Of a DNA stretch of 64,000 bases, positions 43,949-53,190 are shown one piece after another (within the stretch, counting starts at the first letter, position 1; each line of letters begins with the position of its first letter). The notes below the pieces were generated by a model, which saw only the letters and a list, made by a program, of their open reading frames with translations, did not search any database and was not told where the DNA came from. Location of the stretch: positions 4,030,001 through 4,094,000 of the forward strand of contig NZ_CP029480.1 in the NCBI RefSeq assembly GCF_003258705.1, given 5' to 3'. The translations under genes were made by a program, and so were the position numbers. Source of the stretch: Arcticibacterium luteifluviistationis (GTDB taxonomy: Bacteria; Bacteroidota; Bacteroidia; Cytophagales; Spirosomataceae).

Positions 43949-44872
43949 TTGATAAATTTGGGTGCACCCATATCTCCTAATAATTTGCCTGCTCCAATTA
44001 TAATTTTTTGCTACAATCGAGCCAATCATCTACAACAGACGCTTGAGGCTCTCAAAAATAATGCTTTAGCGGAAGAATCTGATTTATATATCTTTTCAGA
44101 TGCTCCCAAAGGTGTAGAAGAGCAAGAAAATGTAAACAAAGTAAGACAGCTGGTTCAGAATATCAGTGGCTTTAAAACTATCAATATTAGCCTAGCTAAA
44201 AAAAACAAGGGACTTGCAAGCTCTATCATTGACGGAGTAAACTCTGTAATTAATATTCACAAGAGAGTCATTGTTCTTGAAGATGATATTCTGGTCAGTA
44301 ATGATTTCTTGTCATTTATGAATGATGCATTGGATACATATATTGGCCATGAAAAAATTTATTCTGTCTCAGGTTATTCTTTCAAACTGGAGGATTTACA
44401 AATAAATGAGGAAGTGTCTTTAGTCAAAAGGGCTTCTTCATGGGGCTGGGCTACATGGAAAGAGAAATGGGATAAGGTGGATTGGGATGTAAAAGAGTTT
44501 GAAAGTTTCATCAACAATAAAGAGAGAGTAGAAGCTTTTAAAGACGCAGGAGAAGACCAATTACCCATGCTGGTCAAACAAAGAAAAGGGGAAATTGACT
44601 CTTGGGCGGTCAGATGGACTTTCCATCATTATCTTAATAATGCTTATTGTCTTATTCCTCGTTTCTCTAAAATTGAAAATATAGGAGCAGATGGTTCAGG
44701 AACAAACTTCAAACACAAGGTCTCAAAATATGATACGACACTGCATATTGGAAGCATAAACCTTCCTCAGAATCCTGAAGTTAACCCAAAGATTACCTCA
44801 TTTATTAGAAACTATTATAAACCCAGCCTTATCAGGCAAATTATTAATTACTATCGATACGGCACATGGTAG
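43949..44872 (+). CDS. GT2-like glycosyltransferase with unusual TTG start
   Basis: 307 residues. Motifs IIIFCYNRANHLQQTLEAL (about 17-35), the metal-site EDDILVSNDFL (about 111-121), and SWGWATWKEKW are typical of a glycosyltransferase A-fold family related to GNT-I-like and Bacteroidota sugar transferases. The best start is TTG 43949, preceded by AAAAGG at 43933-43938; there is no in-frame ATG or GTG near it. It lies on the far side of the flippase and is divergent from it. The C-terminal tail is rich in Tyr and basic residues, possibly binding membrane. Donor and acceptor unknown. Confidence 0.75.
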   Translation: MINLGAPISPNNLPAPIIIFCYNRANHLQQTLEALKNNALAEESDLYIFSDAPKGVEEQENVNKVRQLVQNISGFKTINISLAKKNKGLASSIIDGVNSVINIHKRVIVLEDDILVSNDFLSFMNDALDTYIGHEKIYSVSGYSFKLEDLQINEEVSLVKRASSWGWATWKEKWDKVDWDVKEFESFINNKERVEAFKDAGEDQLPMLVKQRKGEIDSWAVRWTFHHYLNNAYCLIPRFSKIENIGADGSGTNFKHKVSKYDTTLHIGSINLPQNPEVNPKITSFIRNYYKPSLIRQIINYYRYGTW

Positions 44873-44894
44873 TAAATAAATCTTCATTTTTCTG

Positions 44895-44902
44895 TACCTT
44901 TG
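44895..44902 (+). promoter_or_regulatory. Putative -7 promoter element of lpdA
   Basis: TACCTTTG matches TAnnTTTG exactly, 37 bases before the ATG of the dihydrolipoyl dehydrogenase gene. No -33 TTTG at 19 bases. Confidence 0.4.
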
Positions 44903-44938
44903 CGGAACATTTTCGAACGATAAAAAGCATAAAATTCT

Positions 44939-46330
44939 ATGGCACAATATGACGTGGTGATTTTGGGTTCTGGCCCTGGTGGATATGTAACAGCTATTAG
45001 AGCATCTCAATTAGGGATGAAAGTGGCCGTAATTGAGAAAGAAAACCTAGGCGGAATTTGCTTAAACTGGGGATGTATCCCTACTAAAGCTCTTTTGAAG
45101 TCTGCTCAAGTTTTTAACTATATACAGCATGCAGAAGACTATGGTATTAAAGTTTCTAAGGCTGAGGCCGACTTTAATGCGGTAATTGATAGGTCTAGAG
45201 GCGTGGCCGATGGCATGAGCAAGGGCGTTCAGTTCTTGATGAAAAAGAACAAAATTGACGTCATAGACGGTTACGGTAAAGTTCAAACTGGTAAAAAGGT
45301 TGAGGTTACTGCCGCTGATGGCACTGTTTCTACCATAGAAGGTAAAAGCATTATTATTGCTACAGGTGCTAGAGCACGTGAGCTTCCTAATGTGCCTATT
45401 GACGGAGAAAAAGTTATAGAATATAGAAAGGCTATGAGCCTTAAAGAGCAACCTAAATCAATGCTTGTTATTGGTTCTGGTGCTATTGGTGTTGAGTTTG
45501 CATATGTTTATGCAAGCATGGGTACTAAGGTGACTATCGTTGAGTTTATGCCAAGAATTGTTCCTGTAGAAGATGCTGACGTGTCTAAGGAATTGGCGAA
45601 GCAATACAAAAAGATGGGCATCGATATTCTAACCAACTCTTCTGTAGAGAAAGTAGATATCTCTGGAAAAGGCTGTAAATCTACCATCAAAACTAAAGAT
45701 GGCGAAGTAGTAATAGAGTCTGATGTAGTTCTTTCTGCTGCTGGAATTGCTGCTAATATTGAAAATATCGGTCTTGAAGAAGTAGGAATAGCCACAGATA
45801 AGGGCAAGATTTTAGTAAACGAATTTTACGAAACTAACATGCCTGGTTATTTCGCAATTGGTGACGTAACTCCGGGTCCAGCATTAGCTCACGTAGCTTC
45901 TGCAGAAGGAATCATTTGTGTAGAACAATTAGCTGGACACCATCCTCTTCCTTTAGACTACGGTAATATTCCTGGCTGTACGTACTGTTCTCCAGAAATT
46001 GCTTCTGTAGGTTATACCGAAGAGCAAGCGAAAGAAGCAGGTTACGAAATCAAAGTTGGTAAATTCCCATTCACAGCTTCTGGAAAAGCTAAAGCTGGTG
46101 GAGTTCCTGAAGGTTTTGTAAAAGTTATCTTTGACGCCAAATATGGCGAATGGTTAGGCTGTCACATGATTGGCTCTAACGTAACGGAGATGATCGCTGA
46201 GGCCGTAGTTGCTAGAAAACTAGAAACTACCGGTATGGACATTGTGAAGTCTGTTCACCCTCACCCTACTATGTCTGAAGCCATCATGGAAGCTGCCGCA
46301 GCTGCATATGGCGAAGTAATTCACTTATAA
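44939..46330 (+). CDS. lpdA: Dihydrolipoyl dehydrogenase
   Basis: 463 residues, standard length. FAD-binding GSGPGGYVTAIRAS (10-23), the redox-active disulfide Cys41/Cys46 in GGICLNWGCIPTKAL, the NAD-binding VIGSGAIGVEFA, and the C-terminal HPHPTMSEA with the His442-Glu447 pair identify E3 of the pyruvate and 2-oxoglutarate dehydrogenase complexes. It oxidises dihydrolipoamide and reduces NAD. No E1 or E2 gene is adjacent, which is common in this phylum. A terminator follows directly. Confidence 0.97.
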   Translation: MAQYDVVILGSGPGGYVTAIRASQLGMKVAVIEKENLGGICLNWGCIPTKALLKSAQVFNYIQHAEDYGIKVSKAEADFNAVIDRSRGVADGMSKGVQFLMKKNKIDVIDGYGKVQTGKKVEVTAADGTVSTIEGKSIIIATGARARELPNVPIDGEKVIEYRKAMSLKEQPKSMLVIGSGAIGVEFAYVYASMGTKVTIVEFMPRIVPVEDADVSKELAKQYKKMGIDILTNSSVEKVDISGKGCKSTIKTKDGEVVIESDVVLSAAGIAANIENIGLEEVGIATDKGKILVNEFYETNMPGYFAIGDVTPGPALAHVASAEGIICVEQLAGHHPLPLDYGNIPGCTYCSPEIASVGYTEEQAKEAGYEIKVGKFPFTASGKAKAGGVPEGFVKVIFDAKYGEWLGCHMIGSNVTEMIAEAVVARKLETTGMDIVKSVHPHPTMSEAIMEAAAAAYGEVIHL

Positions 46331-46362
46331 ATTACTGTGAGCTAAGGCTCATTAACAATATT

Positions 46363-46404
46363 AAACCCTGACAATGCCTATTTTTGTCAGGGTTTATTTC
46401 TTTT
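46363..46404 (+). terminator. Rho-independent terminator after lpdA
   Basis: Perfect 12-bp arms (46363-46374 and 46384-46395) with a 9-base loop, then ATTTCTTTT. It overlaps the first possible start (TTG 46384) of the next frame, which shows that the next gene really starts at ATG 46420. Confidence 0.88.
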
Positions 46405-46419
46405 ACAAAGACTATTTTC

Positions 46420-48363
46420 ATGAGTTCACAGGCGAAACAAAATCTGTTTTATCTAATTTTCGGCTTACTGTTCTTTTCAACAACTGAACCGTTTGGATAC
46501 GCTAGTATTGACATTGACCCTTCATGGACAGAGTCTTTGGTAATGGCAGTTAACCAAAACTTCACCTTTGGCACTGACTTTATTTTCAATTACGGCCCAC
46601 TTGGATTCCTAAACACCGCACTATTACCTGAGAAAATTAGCCCTTGGGTCCTATTCCTTTTTCACTCCTTTTTGCTGCTTAACTATTTGATGATAATTAA
46701 GCTTTCATTCTTAAAAATGGGAGATAAATGGTGGCAAGCTGCTATAGTTGCTGTCTTAATTCTTTTACCTTGGGGTTTTTTTGCAGACGTTACCTTTACG
46801 CTTTTTTATCTGATGCTGTTTTGGCTGCTGTACGTACAGCAAACCAAAAGTACTTTGGGTTTAATATTAGCGGTAGTGCTCGCTGTCTTAATATTCTACA
46901 TCAAAGTTAACCTAAGCCTGATAGCCTACACAGTACTTCTTTTATCAGTGCTGTACTTCTTCCTGGCTAAAATAATCTCTTGGAAAGCTGCTCTATTGAC
47001 TCTGGTTTCACTTATTCTTTTTACGGCTAGCTTCTCTTTACTGCTAAATGTGTCTATTCCTGATTATTTGGCGGCCAGCCTAAAAATCATAGACGCTTAT
47101 CAAGACGGACAAGCAGTTAACATTTTAAAAATTAAAGAGCTTGGACTTCTTCTAATTTTAGAATTTATCATTCTAGGCGTGGTTTTGCTTTATATATTTA
47201 AAAACCTGGCCTATTTTGTGGACAACTTATACTTATACATCATAAGTGCTTTGGCTTGGTTTCTTTGTTTCAAACAAGCTCACACGGCCACTGGCCATTA
47301 CAATGTTTTCGGCTTCTTTCTTTTCTTACCTGTTTTGGCTGTTTTGATATTCCTATTTGCTAAGCACTTTAAAGGCGGGGCAAGAATGGTTTTTACTGTA
47401 CTTATTCTTCAAATAATTTCTACGCAGTTTATAAGACTGGCTATTGCAAATTATGATTTGAAAGAATACGCTCTTTTTTATTTCCCAATCAAGGTAGTCA
47501 ATGAAGTAAAAAGCAGTAAAAATGCACTTAATCTGATCAATACAGTTAAGTACAAAAGCCCTTACAACTACTTTTCAAAGTTTTATCATTACGACTATCA
47601 AAAGAACTTTCAGCAAGAAGAAATCAATAATATAAGATTGCTTCCTCAAGCAATCATTAATAAAATAGGCGACCGTTCTGTGGATATTATGCCTTGGGAA
47701 ATTTCTTATATTTTCTTTAATCAATTAAACTACAACCCAAGACCTATCATTCAAACCTATCAGGCAAACAGCGAATGGCTTGCCCATAAAAATGAAGAAA
47801 AGTACAATGGGGCATCCGCTCCCGATTTCGTTTTAGCAAACATTCATGATTACAGAGAACAAAACCCTCTCTGGATGGACAAAGGAGCTTATTTGGCACT
47901 AAAAAGGAACTATTCTCTCCTTGATACCATTAATATGCCACACGAAAAACTATTTCTCTTTGAAAAGAACACCAATATCTCTACCCCTGATTATCAAGAA
48001 GTAACAAAGCAAGAAGGACAACTAGGCGAAGAAATAAACCTTCCAGAAACCTCTAATAAATTATTATACTTAAATGCCGATATCCACTATAGTTTCTTTG
48101 GCAAGATAGCTCGATTGTTTTTCCAACCACCCTATTTAAGATGTAAGGTGATTTACCAAGACAACACCGAAGACTATTTCAGAATACCTCCGCCAATTTT
48201 AAAAGGAGGAATACTAGCCAGCGAAAAAGTTATTAGCGAAAGCGACTTCCTCCGATTTGCGACCGAAGGAGAAAATAAAAAAATAAAAAGCCTTACCTTT
48301 TGGAGTAAGTACACTTGGGGTTTTAAGTCAGATTTTGACTACAGCCTCAAAAAAACTAAATAA
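46420..48363 (+). CDS. Large polytopic membrane protein, possible GT-C-like glycosyltransferase
   Basis: 647 residues from ATG 46420 (an upstream TTG lies inside the lpdA terminator). About ten transmembrane helices fill the first 380 residues, followed by a soluble C-terminal domain of about 260 residues. The first extracytoplasmic loop contains DIDPSW and then FGTDFIFNYGPLGFL, a pattern I associate with a family of bacterial membrane proteins of unknown function that look like GT-C glycosyltransferases, whose catalytic Asp sits in that loop. This assignment is from fold logic and memory, not a firm family match. It lies 2 bases before the helicase gene. Confidence 0.65.
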   Translation: MSSQAKQNLFYLIFGLLFFSTTEPFGYASIDIDPSWTESLVMAVNQNFTFGTDFIFNYGPLGFLNTALLPEKISPWVLFLFHSFLLLNYLMIIKLSFLKMGDKWWQAAIVAVLILLPWGFFADVTFTLFYLMLFWLLYVQQTKSTLGLILAVVLAVLIFYIKVNLSLIAYTVLLLSVLYFFLAKIISWKAALLTLVSLILFTASFSLLLNVSIPDYLAASLKIIDAYQDGQAVNILKIKELGLLLILEFIILGVVLLYIFKNLAYFVDNLYLYIISALAWFLCFKQAHTATGHYNVFGFFLFLPVLAVLIFLFAKHFKGGARMVFTVLILQIISTQFIRLAIANYDLKEYALFYFPIKVVNEVKSSKNALNLINTVKYKSPYNYFSKFYHYDYQKNFQQEEINNIRLLPQAIINKIGDRSVDIMPWEISYIFFNQLNYNPRPIIQTYQANSEWLAHKNEEKYNGASAPDFVLANIHDYREQNPLWMDKGAYLALKRNYSLLDTINMPHEKLFLFEKNTNISTPDYQEVTKQEGQLGEEINLPETSNKLLYLNADIHYSFFGKIARLFFQPPYLRCKVIYQDNTEDYFRIPPPILKGGILASEKVISESDFLRFATEGENKKIKSLTFWSKYTWGFKSDFDYSLKKTK

Positions 48364-48365
48364 AA

Positions 48366-49670
48366 ATGCCAGTCTCATTCTCAGATTTCGCCCTTAATAA
48401 ACAATTGCTTACGGCCATTGAAGAACTGGGGTATAAAGAGCCCACCCCTATTCAAGAGCAGGCTATACCTACTCTTTTATACGGCCATGATGTACTAGGC
48501 ATAGCCCAAACAGGCACGGGAAAAACGGCCGCCTATTTGTTGCCTATCTTAATGAAAATTAAGTATGCCCAGGGAAACAATATTAGGTGCGTAATACTTG
48601 CTCCTACCAGAGAGCTCGCCATCCAAATTAATGACGCTATTGCCGATTTTGGTAAATATACAGACCTAAGACACACAGCTGTTTATGGTGGATTAGGGCC
48701 GAAAACTCAGATAGAAGCTATTCAGGCTGGTTTAGATATCATTGTTGCCACACCTGGTAGGTTTATGGATTTGTACCTTCGAGGAATAATCGTTACTAAA
48801 GACATCAAATACATGGTGTTAGACGAAGCCGACAAGATGATGGACATGGGTTTTATGCCACAAATCAGGAAAATTCTTGAAGTGATTCCAAGAAAACGTA
48901 AAAACCTTCTTTTCTCTGCCACATTCCCAGAAAAAATAGAGAAGTTTTCTCAAGAGTTTTTAGAGGCTCCCGTGAGAATAGAAGTTACTCCTCAGGCTAC
49001 CGCCGCAAAAACCATAGACCAGCGAGTTTATGCCGCTCCAAACTTTCAAACGAAACTTAACCTTCTTGGCCATCTTTTTAAAGACCAAGATGACATAAAA
49101 AGAGCCTTAGTTTTTTGTAGAACAAAAACTGTTGCCGATCTAGTCTTCAAATTTTTAGACAGAAAAATAGTTGGCCGCGAAAACGTAAGAGTTATTCATG
49201 CGAACAAAGGTCAAAACACAAGAATTAACTCTATCAATGCTTTTAAAGGTGGAGAACTAAGAGTGCTCGTAGCTACCGATGTAGCCGCAAGAGGAATTGA
49301 TGTTCAAGCTGTAAGTCATGTAATAAACTTTGATGTGCCAGTTATTTATGAAGATTATGTGCATCGAATAGGGCGTACCGGTAGAGCAAACCTAGATGGC
49401 GTTGCCATCACCTTCATGACCCCTAATGAGGAATATCATTTAGAAAGAATTGAAGAAATTATTAGAGCAAAAATTCCTGTTTTAAATATTCCTTCCGATA
49501 TTGATATTGTAGAAACACCTTTTGAGGAGCAGCAAATCATTCTTCGTGAAATAGATGAGCAAAAAAAGAAGAAAGACCCTACTTTTCAAGGAGCCTTTCA
49601 TGAAAAGAAGAAAAAGAATTTGCCAAGAGAAACAAAGAAGAAACGCCCCTTTAAAAAAAGGAGACATTAA
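48366..49670 (+). CDS. DEAD-box RNA helicase, RhlE-like
   Basis: 434 residues. Q motif (KEPTPIQEQAIP), motif I AQTGTGKT (47-54), motif Ia PTRELA, motif II DEAD (153-156), motif III SAT (184-186), and in the second RecA domain DVAARGIDVQ and HRIGRTGR. The C-terminal tail is very basic (KKRPFKKRRH), as in RhlE-type helicases that act in ribosome assembly and RNA turnover, especially in the cold. It starts 2 bases after the membrane protein gene. Nothing about it is abnormal. Confidence 0.95.
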   Translation: MPVSFSDFALNKQLLTAIEELGYKEPTPIQEQAIPTLLYGHDVLGIAQTGTGKTAAYLLPILMKIKYAQGNNIRCVILAPTRELAIQINDAIADFGKYTDLRHTAVYGGLGPKTQIEAIQAGLDIIVATPGRFMDLYLRGIIVTKDIKYMVLDEADKMMDMGFMPQIRKILEVIPRKRKNLLFSATFPEKIEKFSQEFLEAPVRIEVTPQATAAKTIDQRVYAAPNFQTKLNLLGHLFKDQDDIKRALVFCRTKTVADLVFKFLDRKIVGRENVRVIHANKGQNTRINSINAFKGGELRVLVATDVAARGIDVQAVSHVINFDVPVIYEDYVHRIGRTGRANLDGVAITFMTPNEEYHLERIEEIIRAKIPVLNIPSDIDIVETPFEEQQIILREIDEQKKKKDPTFQGAFHEKKKKNLPRETKKKRPFKKRRH

Positions 49671-49728
49671 GTATATATAATAATACACCGTAACCGTTAT
49701 TAAGGTCAAATACGATGCTTTATATAAA

Positions 49729-50586
49729 ATGAAAGGAAGTTTAACCATTGGAATAATTATCTCAAGTAGTCTGACCATTCTGGGTCAGCATGTTATCTTA
49801 AAATCTGACGCTACGGGTTCTGGAGGGGTTAGCATGCCTATTTCTAATAATCAAGAAACGGTAAAGGAGAAATCTAATAAGGAGTTTGAACCACAGATGT
49901 TTAAAAGCCTTAATGAAAGCATCATTGAGCGTGAGCACGAGGTAGTACTTGTAGGAAAAATGGCTCCAGAGGGCGTTAATATTAATGAACTATCACTTTG
50001 GGGAGGCTTTCAAAAAAACTTACAACAACTTGAAGAAGATAAGACTTTTTTAAAAGACTGTGACCGCAATTTTGAAAACAGAGAAGTTGCAAGTCGCTTT
50101 TTTTCAGACATGGGATGGCAATACCTTTCTGAAGGAAGTAAAGAAATGGCCACTTACAGATACAATTTGGCTAACCTTCTAAACCCTGAAAATATAGAAG
50201 TATTTTGGGGGCTAGGAGTAATTGAATATCAAAAAGGTGAACACCAAGAAGCTATTAAATTGATGTCTCTAGGTTTAGAATCTGACGAAGAAAATGCCCC
50301 ACTTTTAACAGATTTAGCCACGGTTTACATTAGCTGTTTTTCAGAAAATGCTCATAATGTAGACCTACCAAAAGCATTCCAAATGCTTAATAAAGCCATT
50401 GAACTAGAGCCTAATTATGTGAATGCTTACATGCAAATTTCTCATGCATATCTTTTAGACCAAGATATGACAAAGGCCTGGGACAACTTCCATAAAGGTT
50501 ATGAAATAAGCCCTACAAATATCAATTTTGACCTTCTTTCACTGCTTGTGGCAACCGCACCGGACCCACTTGGCTTTTTTAAGTAA
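49729..50586 (+). CDS. Secreted TPR-repeat protein
   Basis: 285 residues. An N-terminal hydrophobic segment (about 4-18, [14 protein letters not shown]) looks like a signal peptide. A linker of about 70 residues follows, then three or more tetratricopeptide repeats at about 125-270 (for example [29 protein letters not shown] pattern, [33 protein letters not shown] pattern). TPRs mediate protein contacts; the partner is unknown. The C-terminus overlaps the convergent nudK gene by eight bases. Confidence 0.75.
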   Translation: MKGSLTIGIIISSSLTILGQHVILKSDATGSGGVSMPISNNQETVKEKSNKEFEPQMFKSLNESIIEREHEVVLVGKMAPEGVNINELSLWGGFQKNLQQLEEDKTFLKDCDRNFENREVASRFFSDMGWQYLSEGSKEMATYRYNLANLLNPENIEVFWGLGVIEYQKGEHQEAIKLMSLGLESDEENAPLLTDLATVYISCFSENAHNVDLPKAFQMLNKAIELEPNYVNAYMQISHAYLLDQDMTKAWDNFHKGYEISPTNINFDLLSLLVATAPDPLGFFK

Positions 50587-51187
50587 TTGAACTCATTTCT
50601 GAATTCAGGACTATATAATTTTCATTTAAAGCTAAATGCTGTAAAAGCATGATGGTTTTGCCATCTTTTATTTCACCAGATTTTATCATTTCCATAGCCT
50701 TATGAAAAGATAGCTCTAGTACCTCAATATTCTCTTGCTCGTCTTCATGACCTCCGCCTTCGCTAACTTTCATTTTTGGCTCATATTCGGCCATAAAGAA
50801 GTATAGTATTTCAGTAACCGAACCAGGCGACATATAGGACTCAAAGACTTTTTCTACCTTAGTTAGTCTAAAACCTGTCTCTTCTTCCGTTTCTCTTTTG
50901 ATACACTCCTCTGGGCTTTGATTATCTAAAAGGCCAGCACAGGCCTCTATAAGCATGCCGTTTCCATTTCCATTAAGGTAAGTGGGCATCCTAAATTGAC
51001 GTGTCAAAATTACCGTACCCTTTTCTTTATTATAAAGTAGAATCACCGCACCATTACCTCTGTCGTAACACTCTCTTGACTGTCGTTGTACTTCGCCTTT
51101 ATCAGTAGTATAATCAAAGGTCAGTTTCCTAAGAGTATACCAATTATCTGACAAAAGTTTATTTTCAATAATTTTTACCGTAGCCAT
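50579..51187 (-). CDS. nudK: NudK-like GDP-mannose pyrophosphatase (Nudix)
   Basis: 202 residues from ATG 51187; a TTG 39 bases upstream is in frame but adds residues not seen in the family. The Nudix region contains [20 protein letters not shown] with the catalytic RE..EE glutamates, and the early [29 protein letters not shown] and late [23 protein letters not shown] match Escherichia coli NudK closely as I recall it. It hydrolyses GDP-mannose to GMP and mannose 1-phosphate. It is divergent from a DeoR-type regulator and may share promoter sequence with it. Confidence 0.9.
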   Translation of the reverse strand: MATVKIIENKLLSDNWYTLRKLTFDYTTDKGEVQRQSRECYDRGNGAVILLYNKEKGTVILTRQFRMPTYLNGNGNGMLIEACAGLLDNQSPEECIKRETEEETGFRLTKVEKVFESYMSPGSVTEILYFFMAEYEPKMKVSEGGGHEDEQENIEVLELSFHKAMEMIKSGEIKDGKTIMLLQHLALNENYIVLNSEMSSIT

Positions 51188-51213
51188 ATTGAACGAATTT
51201 GATTGTTTTTGTT

Positions 51214-51231
51214 TATTTTTGACCAAATGTA
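51214..51231. promoter_or_regulatory. Overlapping divergent -7 elements of nudK and the DeoR gene
   Basis: Plus-strand TATTTTTG at 51214-51221 points to the DeoR gene (start 51241), and minus-strand TACATTTG at 51224-51231 points to nudK (start 51187). Both match TAnnTTTG exactly and are two bases apart, so the two promoters probably exclude each other. The -33 boxes are not clear. Confidence 0.45.
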
Positions 51232-51240
51232 ATTCAAAGA

Positions 51241-51927
51241 ATGGGATTTGAACGAAGAAAAAAGGAAATTTTAAGCCTGTTGGCCGAAAAAGAGTTTATC
51301 ACGGCTTCCGATTTAGTGCAACGGCTTGGAGTGTCGGACATTACTATACGCAGGGACTTATCCCAACTAGAATCTCTTGGCTTACTAAAGCGAACCCATG
51401 GTGGAGCTACCAGAGTTGATGAAAATCCTATGGTCAGCTTTGACCTAAAGTCTTCACAAAATGAGGCTGAGAAAAGGAAAATTGGCGAAGCCGCAGCCAA
51501 ACATATTCAAGATGGCGATGTCATATTTATTGATTGTGGTAGTACTACTTTACATATTTGCTTACATATCAGAAAGCTAAATATTAAAGTAATTACCAAC
51601 TCGCTGCCTGTGGTAAGTGCTTTGCAAAACTCTAAAGTTAAAGTAAACCTCATAGGTGGCGAACTTGCCAACAAACGCCAGGCTGTGCATGGTAAAATGG
51701 CGGTAAACCACATACATCAATATCATGCCGATATAGCTTTTATAGGGGCGGATGCCATTGACCTAGAAGGAAATTTATGGGCCAACTCTGAAACCGAAGC
51801 CGAAATCAGTAGTGCCATGATAGCTGCTTCAAACAAGGTTTATGTTTGTGCAGATTCTTCTAAAAGAGGAAGAAAAGGATACTTGAAGTTTTCGGATAGC
51901 ACTGCCATTGAGCAAATTGTCTCCTAA
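51241..51927 (+). CDS. DeoR/GlpR family transcriptional regulator
   Basis: 228 residues. N-terminal winged helix with [21 protein letters not shown] and the recognition part [26 protein letters not shown] (about 30-55), followed by the DeoR C-terminal sensor domain ([29 protein letters not shown]). Such repressors answer to phosphorylated sugars. It is slightly shorter than the usual 250 residues. It is divergent from nudK and has no sugar catabolic operon next to it, so its targets are unknown; autoregulation and nudK control are plausible. Confidence 0.9.
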   Translation: MGFERRKKEILSLLAEKEFITASDLVQRLGVSDITIRRDLSQLESLGLLKRTHGGATRVDENPMVSFDLKSSQNEAEKRKIGEAAAKHIQDGDVIFIDCGSTTLHICLHIRKLNIKVITNSLPVVSALQNSKVKVNLIGGELANKRQAVHGKMAVNHIHQYHADIAFIGADAIDLEGNLWANSETEAEISSAMIAASNKVYVCADSSKRGRKGYLKFSDSTAIEQIVS

Positions 51928-51959
51928 AAAAAAGCCCACCCTACTTTCGTAAGATGGGC
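51926..51959 (-). terminator. Rho-independent terminator of the small secreted protein gene
   Basis: An 11-bp stem with two mismatches (arms 51934-51944 and 51949-51959, loop TTTC). On the minus strand it is followed by eight T residues (51926-51933 are A). It overlaps the end of the convergent DeoR gene by two bases and lies about 85 bases after the stop of the 125-residue protein gene. Confidence 0.75.
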
Positions 51960-52044
51960 AAACAATTATTGTAACCCCTAAGTTAAACCATAACTGTCCG
52001 TTTAAATTCAAACCATAAAATTCAAACTTTAAGCCTTGCCGCGT

Positions 52045-52422
52045 TTATTTCCTTTGTAGCATTTGGCCATTATCTTCCGTTTGCATATTTTCTTCCTCCG
52101 TAATTGTTGCCTCTGTATTTTCTCTGGCTACTCTTACATATCTGTTTTTAGCATTAGCACCAGTGCCTCTTTTAATACCAGTCTGAGCATATCCAGAAAT
52201 AAGCACACTATCGTCTTGTTTTAAAGTTCTGTTTTTAGCATTTGCTCCTGCTTCGTATTTATCTGAAGGCTGAGCATATAAACTAACCACAGTTGCTGGT
52301 AAACTCTCTTCTTGAGCCACTTTGTAATTTTTCGCCTTAGGTCCTTTCTTATATAAAGGGTGCTGGGCAAAAGCCACACTTGAAGCGAACAAAAGAACTA
52401 CTACTATTGATATATTTTTCAT
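52045..52422 (-). CDS. Small secreted protein with AKN repeats
   Basis: 125 residues with a signal peptide ending near residue 19 (VAFAQ). The mature region has three spaced copies of a short motif built around G-x-x-AKN followed by basic or hydrophobic residues (KGPKAKNYKV, AGANAKNRTL, TGANAKNRYV), about 40 residues apart, and an acidic Glu/Thr/Gln-rich tail. There is no membrane helix, cysteine or known fold. The gene lies about 140 bases downstream of a two-component regulator and ends with its own terminator. I do not recognise the family. Confidence 0.7.
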   Translation of the reverse strand: MKNISIVVVLLFASSVAFAQHPLYKKGPKAKNYKVAQEESLPATVVSLYAQPSDKYEAGANAKNRTLKQDDSVLISGYAQTGIKRGTGANAKNRYVRVARENTEATITEEENMQTEDNGQMLQRK

Positions 52423-52563
52423 TGCCTTATTATTTTGTTATTGAATACTTAAATTCTTCCTTACAAAAATGGGCAAAGCCTAGCCTATAATCAATCTAAG
52501 AATACCTGTGATTTTCTATGATATTTGTCGCCAAGAACGCCATCCGTATAAATACGGATGTGC

Positions 52564-53190
52564 CTATATTAGTTTGAGCTCAGAGGCTTTTTTGATAAGT
52601 TCAGCCGAGTTTTTGACATTAAGTTTTTTCAGCATATTTACCCTGTGAGTCTCCACTGTTCGTGTGCTGATAAATAGCTTTTCTGCTATTTCTTTGGTGG
52701 TAAATCCTTCGGCTATTAATTCTAATATTTCTCGTTCTCTGGGAGATAGTTTTTTAACCACTTCTCCCTCTACAGCCATATTGTTCAATAAGAGCTCTGT
52801 AGTCTCTCTATTGAAATACTTTTTGCCTTCGTAAACAGTTATAATTGCACTGGTAAGCTCTTCTTGGTCTGCATTTTTTAGCAAATACCCCAATGCCCCG
52901 TTTCTCACACTTTGGACAATATAATTGCCGTCGTTATGCATAGAAAGCATGATGGCTTTAATATTCGGTTTCGTTTTTCGGAGAATTTCAAGAACTTCTA
53001 ATCCTCCTATTTTCGGCATAGAAATATCCAAAAGCACTACGTCCACTTCTCCTCCGCTTTCCAAAAATGTTAAGAAATCTTCTCCGTCGCCGTAAGTACC
53101 TACAACTTCTATTTTTTCTGTGTTAGAAAACATAGCCGCTAGGCCGCTACTGAATAACTGATGGTCGTCTACTATGCCAATTTTTATCAT
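52564..53190 (-). CDS. NarL/LuxR-family response regulator
   Basis: 208 residues. Receiver domain with Asp8, Asp9, phosphoacceptor Asp55 (VVLLDISMPK) and Lys105, then a LuxR-type helix-turn-helix from about 145 (LSPREREILELIAEGFTTKEIAEKL pattern). It overlaps the histidine kinase gene by four bases (ATGA), so the two form one transcription and translation unit. The target genes are unknown; the small secreted protein downstream is a candidate from position. Confidence 0.95.
   Translation of the reverse strand: MIKIGIVDDHQLFSSGLAAMFSNTEKIEVVGTYGDGEDFLTFLESGGEVDVVLLDISMPKIGGLEVLEILRKTKPNIKAIMLSMHNDGNYIVQSVRNGALGYLLKNADQEELTSAIITVYEGKKYFNRETTELLLNNMAVEGEVVKKLSPREREILELIAEGFTTKEIAEKLFISTRTVETHRVNMLKKLNVKNSAELIKKASELKLI

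Noticed and set aside
46384-46419. Longer start (TTG) for the membrane protein gene
   Set aside because: It lies inside the second arm of the lpdA terminator; ATG 46420 is the sensible start.
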